64,000 nt of DNA, taken from contig JAVBIX010000052.1 in assembly GCA_030756895.1 (NCBI GenBank), positions 1-64,000 of the forward strand, given 5' to 3'. This stretch comes from Synechococcus sp. SP2 MAG. GTDB lineage: Bacteria; Cyanobacteriota; Cyanobacteriia; PCC-6307; Cyanobiaceae. Positions 58,647 to 64,000 of this stretch are shown in pieces. The position numbers and the translations under genes are program-made. How positions within the stretch are numbered: position 1 is the stretch's first letter; every line of letters begins with the position of its first letter. Below the pieces are notes generated by a model, which had not been told where the DNA came from, made no database searches, and worked only from the letters and a program-made list of their open reading frames with translations.

Positions 58647-58881
58647 CAATCTCTGAAGCGAAGCAACGATCATCATCGCTGAGCTGACTATCATCGTCTT
58701 CAGCTTCTGGGCGAAGAGTGATATTCACATAGGTTCTGCCAAAACTAATGTCAGGAAATCTCTGTTTAGCTTCGCTGAAATCGCCGAGTCGATCAAGAAA
58801 ATCACGCGTGGCACTGTAGCTTTCAAATTCAAATCGGCGCTCAAGGCAAACTGGCCTTTTGCGCTCATGCCATTGGTCCAT
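58630..58881 (-). CDS. acRAF-like Rubisco assembly factor (pterin dehydratase-like)
   Basis: The 83-residue protein begins [22 protein letters not shown] and has [37 protein letters not shown]. This is the pterin-4a-carbinolamine-dehydratase-like fold of acRAF, the alpha-carboxysome Rubisco assembly factor that pairs with cbbX in many cso clusters. The usual dehydratase catalytic histidines are not evident, as expected for acRAF. It is translationally coupled to cbbX. Confidence 0.8.
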   Translation of the reverse strand: MDQWHERKRPVCLERRFEFESYSATRDFLDRLGDFSEAKQRFPDISFGRTYVNITLRPEAEDDDSQLSDDDRCFASEIDALFC

Positions 58882-59273
58882 AAAACGATCCCTTCATCAC
58901 CTACAAACCTAGGAGAGAACGGGCCAACGACCTAAAAATAAATCTTAAAACTGAATCGACACTCATAGGGAGAACCTAAATCAAACAGCTCCGCATAGAG
59001 ACAAACCGGAAAAACAAAACAATGAGAATTAAATAAAGAAAACGAAATGATCAATCAATCCAAGCCCATGAACAGAAGCCAAGAAAAGACAAATACACAG
59101 CGTGACGGTCGTAGCAGGAAAAATCACACCCCACTGCAGAAAAGAAAGCAAAACAGCTCAACAGCTTACGAATACAAAATAGATACACAGCAACGACAAT
59201 TATGATACAGAATATAATTCACAAACAAACAGAATTGAAGTCGTCAAACCGTAAGATTTAAAAAAATTTGGAA
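58882..59273. other. A/T-rich intergenic region with possible small open frame
   Basis: This 392-base stretch between acRAF and the next gene is noticeably A/T-rich. One plus-strand frame (59047-59205) codes for 52 residues of lysine-, glutamine- and asparagine-rich sequence with no ribosome-binding site, so I do not call it a gene. Near its right end, AATTAT and ATAATT form an inverted repeat around 59198-59220 that includes a TATAAT box. This could be the promoter of the downstream gene at 59274. Confidence 0.35.
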
Positions 59274-59564
59274 ATGGAAAACTTAGAAGTATTTCGACAA
59301 GCACTTGAGGATAGTCATAGAAAAAATGATGCAAGCCAAACAATCAATGCGGTAGCCGTCAACCTCATAAGGGCAAAATCAGAGTTAAGCCATGCAACTA
59401 CATCTCTTGCTGAACTTATGGACATAGCAGATGAACAAAACTGTAAGTCATGCCTTGTATTTCTTGCAGAACTAAGAGCAACAGCAATTGCTGCCTACAA
59501 CACAATTAATTCAGCAGAAAAGGAACTGCAAGGTAGAGGCGGCTGTCAAAGCGGTGCAACCTGA
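59274..59564 (+). CDS. Hypothetical protein
   Basis: The 96-residue acidic, all-helical protein (MENLEVFRQALEDSHRKNDAS, then LAELMDIADEQNCKSCLVFLAELRATAIAAYNTI) resembles a small helical adaptor. No family is recognised. A TATAAT-like box lies about 60 bases upstream, in the region before the gene. It is followed 27 bases later by another small gene on the same strand and then by flavodoxin. Confidence 0.55.
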   Translation: MENLEVFRQALEDSHRKNDASQTINAVAVNLIRAKSELSHATTSLAELMDIADEQNCKSCLVFLAELRATAIAAYNTINSAEKELQGRGGCQSGAT

Positions 59565-59591
59565 ACAGAGCCGAGAAAAGGAAGAAAAACC

Positions 59592-59780
59592 ATGAAAGAA
59601 ATGAACATCAGCCTTCTTGAAGCATTCATTGAGACCATTGAGTCAAGCAGGGTCAATAGGGAACGCTGGCTAAAAAAAGTTGGACAGATCGGGCTGGAGC
59701 AAACACTCGGAGAGTACAACAAGTACATACAAATCAACCCAGCAAAAGTATCGAATGATCGAAAACAAAGAAGTCAATGA
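59592..59780 (+). CDS. Hypothetical small protein
   Basis: The 62-residue protein (MKEMNISLLEAFIETIESSRVNRERWLKKVG) is preceded by an AAGGAAG ribosome-binding stretch. The sequence is charged and helical, with no recognised family. Spacing and direction suggest it could share a transcript with the previous gene and flavodoxin. Confidence 0.5.
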   Translation: MKEMNISLLEAFIETIESSRVNRERWLKKVGQIGLEQTLGEYNKYIQINPAKVSNDRKQRSQ

Positions 59781-59875
59781 AACGATCAAATCGTAAGAAT
59801 AAACAGCAATAAATACTCAATTACACAAATCAGGAAGATGGAAGCATTGAAAATAGATTGGTCAACGACAAAGTC

Positions 59876-60385
59876 ATGGCCTACACAATTTTTTTTGCAA
59901 CCTCCACAGGAAAGACTGAAGATGTTGCCGACAAACTCAAAGAGCTATTACCAGGTACAGAATGTAAAGATGTAGACAGCATCGGATCTGCAGCGGAACT
60001 GGCTGAAGCAGAGGCACTCATTTGCTGTGTTCCTACATGGAATACAGGTGCAGACGAAGGTCGTTCTGGGACAGCCTGGGATACTTATGCTGAGGAAATA
60101 CCAAGCATGGATTTCAGCGGAAAATCAGTCGCAATCGTAGGCCTTGGAGATTCATCCTCCTATTCAGATTACTTCTGTGATGCCATGGAAGAGTTATATA
60201 CAGCCTTCCTGCAAGCCGGTGCAAAACTTATCGGAAAAGTAGCCACAGACGGTTATACATTCGAAGAATCAAAAAGTGTGATTGACGGAAAGTTTTGTGG
60301 GTTGGCAATTGATGAAGATAATGAGTCTGACTTAACAGATCAACGTTTAAGCGATTGGGTCAAACAAATAAACTCAGAGGCGTAA
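59876..60385 (+). CDS. isiB: Flavodoxin
   Basis: The 169-residue long-chain flavodoxin has the FMN phosphate loop FATSTGKTEDVADKL and the isoalloxazine-binding VPTWNTGADEGRSGTAWD and GLGDSSSYSDYFCDAM loops. It replaces ferredoxin as PSI electron acceptor under iron limitation. I chose the ATG at 59876; an upstream codon at 59858 is possible. A hairpin terminator follows at 60398-60425. It sits in the A/T-rich part of the window opposite a ferredoxin and a thioredoxin-reductase-like gene. Confidence 0.93.
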   Translation: MAYTIFFATSTGKTEDVADKLKELLPGTECKDVDSIGSAAELAEAEALICCVPTWNTGADEGRSGTAWDTYAEEIPSMDFSGKSVAIVGLGDSSSYSDYFCDAMEELYTAFLQAGAKLIGKVATDGYTFEESKSVIDGKFCGLAIDEDNESDLTDQRLSDWVKQINSEA

Positions 60386-60397
60386 GAGGAAAAACAA

Positions 60398-60425
60398 AAA
60401 AGCGCCCATAATGGGCGCTTTTTAT
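60398..60425. terminator. Hairpin terminator between flavodoxin and thioredoxin-reductase-like genes
   Basis: A stem AAAGCGCCCA/TGGGCGCTTT with a TA loop is flanked by A-rich sequence on the left and a T-run on the right. This gives U-tracts in both directions, so it can end transcription from either the flavodoxin gene (+) or the convergent reductase operon (-). Confidence 0.88.
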
Positions 60426-60428
60426 TTG

Positions 60429-61388
60429 TCATTTATGCACCCAATCAACTCGAAACTCAGTTCTAGAGTTGAGGTATTTGTCAATTGACATTGCAGCGAT
60501 ACAACCATCTGAGCAAGCAACAACAGCCTGCTTGAAAGGGGTATTACGAATGTCACCTATAGCCCAGACTCCCGGAACAGCAGTCATCATATTGTCATCC
60601 ACATCAACTCCACCATCGCCTCGAAGAGGAATAAGTCCATGAAGAAAATCAGTGATCGGGAGCGTACCTGTAGAGTATAAAAAAGCTCCGGTAACATCCA
60701 AAGAGAAAGTTACCTTGTCTTTCGTAGATTGAACCTGTGCAAAATTCAATCCAGCATCAGTTCCATGAATAGACAATAACTTAGTTCGCTCCCATTGCTT
60801 GACATTTGGAAGATCTGTTAGCAACTCAACCCGATTCGTAGATCGGCTTGGTTTTCCACTGGTAACCCAATGAACAGTTTTAGCAAATTTAGCTAGAACA
60901 AGTGCTTCATCAACAGCTTCTTGATTTGAGCCATAAACCAAGACATCCTCATTACGATAAAAAGCGGCATCACAGGTCGCACAGTAACTAACACCACGAC
61001 CTAAAAATTCTTTCTCCCCAGGAAGAGTTGATGTCCTACCCATCGCACCAGTCGCTAAAACTATTGTACGAGAACGAAAGACACCTTCCGGCGTATAAAC
61101 AAGTTTATACTCTCCAGATAAATCTAAACTAAAAACCTGAGCTCGCATATAGTTTGTTCCATAGGAAATGGCTTGGTCTCGCATCATATCAAGCAGCTCA
61201 GATCCAGAGATCTCATTAGAGACACCGGGATAATTAGCAATTTTATGAGTAATGGCCAAAGCCCCTACAGATTTATTTTTATCTAAAATATAGGTCTTCA
61301 ATGATGACCTAGAAGTGTAAAGAGCACAAGAGCAACCAGCAGGACCACCCCCTATGATCAGCACATCGGTATCAATATAATCTGTCAT
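60429..61388 (-). CDS. Thioredoxin-reductase-like flavoprotein with altered NADPH site
   Basis: The 319-residue protein has the FAD motif DVLIIGGGPAGCSCALYTSRSS, a redox CATC pair (SYCATCDAAFY), and a C-terminal GVWAIGDIRNTPFKQAVVACSDGC. The usual NADPH-binding GGGxSA and HRRxxxR motifs are replaced by VYGSNQEAVDEAL and SGKPSRSTNRVE, so NADPH may not be the donor. Ferredoxin or flavodoxin-linked thioredoxin reductases without NADPH binding are known, and both carriers are encoded next to it. Its start overlaps the hydrolase stop (ATGA). Confidence 0.85.
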   Translation of the reverse strand: MTDYIDTDVLIIGGGPAGCSCALYTSRSSLKTYILDKNKSVGALAITHKIANYPGVSNEISGSELLDMMRDQAISYGTNYMRAQVFSLDLSGEYKLVYTPEGVFRSRTIVLATGAMGRTSTLPGEKEFLGRGVSYCATCDAAFYRNEDVLVYGSNQEAVDEALVLAKFAKTVHWVTSGKPSRSTNRVELLTDLPNVKQWERTKLLSIHGTDAGLNFAQVQSTKDKVTFSLDVTGAFLYSTGTLPITDFLHGLIPLRGDGGVDVDDNMMTAVPGVWAIGDIRNTPFKQAVVACSDGCIAAMSIDKYLNSRTEFRVDWVHK

Positions 61389-62146
61389 AATGAAATCCTT
61401 CTCGAGAGCGAAGAATGGAATTGATCAGGAAAAGTAGATGAGAATGAATTTGGAATCATCTCGAGAAAAGAATTTATCAAGGTTCCATAGAGCTTGGCCT
61501 GAGAGAAATGAGAAAAATGATAGCCTCCAGGTAAAGAATAGAACCGATCACCGTTCTTTAAATGAGGCTTCCAACGCAGGGCAGAATTTTGATCTACTAC
61601 AAAATCATCAGAGCCATTAATGACCGACATTGGAATGTCAATCGAAGAAAGGTTAGGAAGAAGCGAATGAGAAGCAATTGAACCAGGTATAAAATCGTTA
61701 TCAAGACATTTTTCAAAGAAACCAGAAAGAGATAAATTGGTTTGATTGATTTTTTTATCAAAGAGAAGTGGCACAATATGAGACAAGATAGAAGATCTTG
61801 AGCAGGGTAATTTTCTTCTCATTTCCAAATAATGACTCGACCATTGATTCGTAGAAATTGGGTCAACAGAAATCAAAGTAAGTGATCCAAATAACGTAGG
61901 AAATTGACGCGCAAACAACGAAGCGACAGTGCCACTAAGACCATGTGCGACAACATGAGGTGGTGAATCTAATTGACCGACTGTTTCTCTGAGAAAATCA
62001 AAAATCGTTGATAAGGAGCAGATCTCATCAAGATCATGCTGAAAAGACCAACGGCGTACATGTCTTGACTGACTTAAAATGCAAGCAAGCTTCTTACTAA
62101 AGCAAAAAACAGAAGGCTGCAAATCAATCCAAAAAATTGATGACAT
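61385..62146 (-). CDS. Alpha/beta hydrolase
   Basis: The 253-residue protein has a nucleophile elbow AHGLSGTVASLF near residue 92, and an acid and histidine (NGSDDFVVD, GGYHFSHFSQ) towards the C-terminus. No signal peptide is evident. The protein is serine/isoleucine rich, matching the local A/T bias. It is translationally coupled with the downstream reductase gene. The substrate is unknown. Confidence 0.75.
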   Translation of the reverse strand: MSSIFWIDLQPSVFCFSKKLACILSQSRHVRRWSFQHDLDEICSLSTIFDFLRETVGQLDSPPHVVAHGLSGTVASLFARQFPTLFGSLTLISVDPISTNQWSSHYLEMRRKLPCSRSSILSHIVPLLFDKKINQTNLSLSGFFEKCLDNDFIPGSIASHSLLPNLSSIDIPMSVINGSDDFVVDQNSALRWKPHLKNGDRFYSLPGGYHFSHFSQAKLYGTLINSFLEMIPNSFSSTFPDQFHSSLSRRISL

Positions 62147-62217
62147 GCTGAAATAATGCTTTTACAATATTGCCGCATTAGCTGCCGCCTCAAGAACGAA
62201 GAGGCACAGCATTAAGA

Positions 62218-62436
62218 TCAATATGTTACAAATGAGCCGGACGGATGATCACCACTCATCCCGGGAATAACCTGAATAATTCCTTGCTGAATCTTTAATT
62301 CTAAAGCAGAGATTAATCGACGTTCAGCACTATCAGCAGTACTCTTCAAGAAAGAAAGCGCATTTAATGCCGAGAGGGGGATAGCCATAGATGTAACGGC
62401 TTCTAAATAAATAGCAACAATAGATGAGATTTTCAT
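62218..62436 (-). CDS. Hypothetical protein in ferredoxin-reductase operon
   Basis: The 72-residue protein starts MKISSIVAIYLEAVTSMAIPL and then has LNALSFLKSTADSAERRLISALELKIQQGIIQVIPGMSG. The helical N-terminal part is hydrophobic. No family is recognised. The ATG at 62436 is the likely start; there is no strong ribosome-binding site. It lies between ferredoxin and the alpha/beta hydrolase on the same strand and is probably co-transcribed with them. Confidence 0.5.
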   Translation of the reverse strand: MKISSIVAIYLEAVTSMAIPLSALNALSFLKSTADSAERRLISALELKIQQGIIQVIPGMSGDHPSGSFVTY

Positions 62437-62518
62437 GAAATAGAGCTGGCAGGGGGAGAGGTAATTAGCCACCAATAAAATAGTGAGTCAATTAGCGAAA
62501 GATCGTCCAAATAAGGGA

Positions 62519-62815
62519 TCACCAAAGCTCCTCTTCACAATCGGTCTTGACGATCAGATTGGAGGTGGCATATGCTACGCATAAAAGTGCATATTTATCT
62601 TTTATTTGTTCCTCATCAAGAAAACTTTGATCACTCTGATCTAATGTTCCTTGAATCAGCCGGCCTACACATGAACTACATGCGCCAGCACGACATGAGT
62701 ACGACATATCAATACCCGCTTGCTCTGCAGCATCCAGAATATACTCATCATCAGGACATTGAAATGACACCTCTCCTTGAGGAGTCATTAGCTGAACATT
62801 AAAAAATGTCATCAC
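62519..62815 (-). CDS. Plant-type 2Fe-2S ferredoxin
   Basis: The 98-residue protein has the four cluster ligands Cys41, Cys46, Cys49 and Cys79 ([14 protein letters not shown], then [10 protein letters not shown]). These mark a soluble photosynthetic-type ferredoxin that carries electrons from PSI. It is first in a reverse-strand run towards the reductase gene, and differs from the usual petF by its acidic end (KTDCEEELW). Its proximity to flavodoxin suggests a paralogue used under particular conditions. Confidence 0.93.
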   Translation of the reverse strand: MMTFFNVQLMTPQGEVSFQCPDDEYILDAAEQAGIDMSYSCRAGACSSCVGRLIQGTLDQSDQSFLDEEQIKDKYALLCVAYATSNLIVKTDCEEELW

Positions 62816-63051
62816 AAGAATAGTCCAGTGATTATTTTATTGCATTAGTCAATCAATTCGTAACATCGATTTACCCATAACGTATCATATGGCACTTTTA
62901 GCTCAACAATAGTAACAATCAGGCCAACAATTGGATGTATACAACCTCCTAAAGATGCGCCCAAAGCGATTAATCTGATAGGGCAAAAAAGATCATCCTC
63001 CCAATCGGTATTGGATAGAATTGATAGTATTTAAGGGTGAAATAAATCACC

Positions 63052-63267
63052 ATGAAAGAAGAAAGATTCTCTCGGTTTCTCGGTTCAGCGAATGGATGGA
63101 GATCCAAGCGTCTAAGACTTGCAATTGCCTTAAGAAAGCAAGGATGGTCATATAAGCAAATAGGAGATCACCTAAGTACGACCCCACGATCGATAGGAAG
63201 GGATATCAAATGCTTTGTCATTAAATCAAAAGAGAAACTGGCCCTCCAAATCCAAGCCACGTCGTAG
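63052..63267 (+). CDS. Small helix-turn-helix-like protein
   Basis: The 71-residue basic protein (MKEERFSRFLGSANGWRSKRL) contains a probable helix-turn-helix, LRKQGWSYKQIGDHLSTTPRSIGRDIKCF, like the C-terminal part of sigma factor region 4 or a transposase-like HTH. An AAGGGTG ribosome-binding stretch precedes it. It is divergent from ferredoxin and may regulate the neighbouring redox genes, which is speculation. No family is recognised. Confidence 0.6.
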   Translation: MKEERFSRFLGSANGWRSKRLRLAIALRKQGWSYKQIGDHLSTTPRSIGRDIKCFVIKSKEKLALQIQATS

Positions 63268-63357
63268 CATCAAAGAAACCCTAAAACAGACGATTGAAAA
63301 GCCATGCTCAATAAATAAGAAGCAATAGCCTCATATTGGCTCACAAAAAACAGCTAT

Positions 63358-63531
63358 TTATCCATCAGAGACGGAATCAGATAATTTTTTTTGGACTTTT
63401 TTATTTATATCAGAATAAAGCTTGCTCAAGCTAATATGATCCTCTGATGTTGTGCGATTGATCCAATCTTCAAGAATCTGAGCAGACTCATCACATCTGG
63501 CCACGAATGCAGCGTCATCATGTTTTTTCAT
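63358..63531 (-). CDS. Hypothetical 57-residue protein
   Basis: A short reverse-strand frame encodes MKKHDDAAFVARCDESAQIL and on to DWINRTTSEDHISLSKLYSDI. It is charged and helical, with a composition unlike random A/T-rich DNA. The ATG at 63531 is followed by a lysine-rich start; a stop lies seven codons upstream in frame. No ribosome-binding site stands out and no family is recognised. Confidence 0.45.
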   Translation of the reverse strand: MKKHDDAAFVARCDESAQILEDWINRTTSEDHISLSKLYSDINKKVQKKLSDSVSDG

Positions 63532-63707
63532 TAAAAGGAAATCAGCTACTTAGCAATTATCAGTTGATTAAAGATCAACATAGACGCGAATGCTTCGCAT
63601 TTGCTGCATCTTTTGATACAAAGAATGCAAAGAAATATGAGGCTTGCAAACGAGTCCCCCCTGCTTCAAAATATTTAAACCAGTCTTTTTTCTTGGAATA
63701 GTATTGA

Positions 63708-63965
63708 TCAAAGAAGAGCTCCTCGCTGGCATCCCATCAACCTCTCAGACCATGATTCGGCATAAGCATGATTGGCTTGTTGCTGATCAGCATCTTGCGT
63801 ATCCAGAGGATGGGGCATTGTGCCTGAGATTGCACCATTCGTGACACAAAACATCGATTTTTGAAAACTGATGCAGATCTGCACATGGACATCACGCATT
63901 CCCCTGCCATGCGACAAGTACCAATCACTGAGCTCCTTTGGAAGATTTCGGTACATATCTTGCAT
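63708..63965 (-). CDS. Hypothetical protein near window edge
   Basis: The 85-residue frame contains MYRNLPKELSDWYLSHGRGMRD and then a mixed alpha/beta-like stretch ending GTMPHPLDTQDADQQQANHAYAESW. The composition looks protein-like, but the start is uncertain: ATGs occur at 63956, 63965 and 63995. No family is recognised. The 176 bases to its left hold a plus-strand frame too weak to call. Confidence 0.4.
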   Translation of the reverse strand: MQDMYRNLPKELSDWYLSHGRGMRDVHVQICISFQKSMFCVTNGAISGTMPHPLDTQDADQQQANHAYAESWSERLMGCQRGALL

Positions 63966-64000
63966 GCACAAACTCGGAGGAATACCCGCTCCCATACTGG

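Noticed and set aside
59047-59205. 52-codon basic plus-strand frame in the gap before the small orphan genes
   Set aside because: Its lysine/glutamine/asparagine-rich sequence is what A-rich noncoding DNA gives by chance, and no ribosome-binding site precedes it.
63507-63701. Plus-strand frame with HRRECFAFAASFDTKNAKKYE
   Set aside because: Part of it looks protein-like, but it begins inside the small reverse-strand gene, has no ribosome-binding site and no recognisable family. It could be a gene remnant.
1-64000. Insertion sequences, CRISPR arrays, prophage genes, rRNA operons
   Set aside because: No transposase, integrase, direct-repeat array, phage structural gene or rRNA sequence was recognised on either strand.

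Overview
The window is a stretch of a marine picocyanobacterial chromosome, most likely a marine Synechococcus (subcluster 5.1 type). The signs are oxygenic electron-transport genes (ndhD, ndhL, plastocyanin, cytochrome c6, flavodoxin, 2Fe-2S ferredoxin), a CbbX plus acRAF pair of the kind that serves form IA Rubisco in alpha-carboxysomes, a BicA-like bicarbonate transporter, and several small protein families largely known from cyanobacteria (Ycf51, DUF3007, DUF3136, Nif11). Genes are densely packed and many neighbours overlap by 1-4 bases. The genus-level call is inference from gene content; no database search was possible.

Layout. 1-4.9 kb (+): end of glucokinase, thrB, ndhD, prlC. 5.0-12.6 kb (-): lipase-like hydrolase, folB, proA, a ROK sugar kinase and a 1474-residue TamB/Tic236-type protein. 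12.7-21.9 kb (+): Ycf51 protein, DUF4332 protein, CocE-type hydrolase, DUF3887 protein, glgB, hemE, an SDR protein, petE, petJ and a Nif11 protein. 22-24.2 kb is a looser stretch of small conserved genes and one frameshifted secreted-protein gene. 24.3-35 kb is mixed: clpB, QueD-like, hisIE, a metzincin-like protease, DUF2214, a sigma-70 factor, PsiE-like, a Nif11-cupin fusion, a second small cytochrome c, trpA, DUF3007, ndhL and tRNA-Leu(TAA).

35-45 kb holds pyrC-bicA (-), a Na+/Ca2+ exchanger-like gene, then a tightly coupled run of two DUF2231 membrane proteins and ctaC-ctaD-ctaE, followed by a GMC oxidoreductase. The CtaC has lost the CuA ligands, so this is the alternative (probably quinol-oxidising) terminal oxidase. 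45-58.9 kb: gor, a ParB-like gene convergent with dnaA, an HtrA protease followed by two TIGR04282/TIGR04283-type glycosyltransferases, a GNAT acetyltransferase, an alpha/beta hydrolase, an MsbA-like ABC exporter with hisG, gloB, a Fe(III)-type ABC ATPase, ridA, a DUF3136 protein, and cbbX with acRAF.

From about 58.9 kb to the end the DNA becomes visibly A/T-rich and gene-sparse. This part carries flavodoxin facing a reverse-strand cluster of ferredoxin, a small unknown protein, an alpha/beta hydrolase and a thioredoxin-reductase-like flavoprotein, plus small orphan proteins. It looks like a redox or iron-stress accessory region and is the part most worth follow-up, together with the oxidase/DUF2231 operon and the repeated pairing of Nif11 domains with small c-type cytochromes. 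No insertion sequences, CRISPR arrays, rRNA genes or phage modules were seen.
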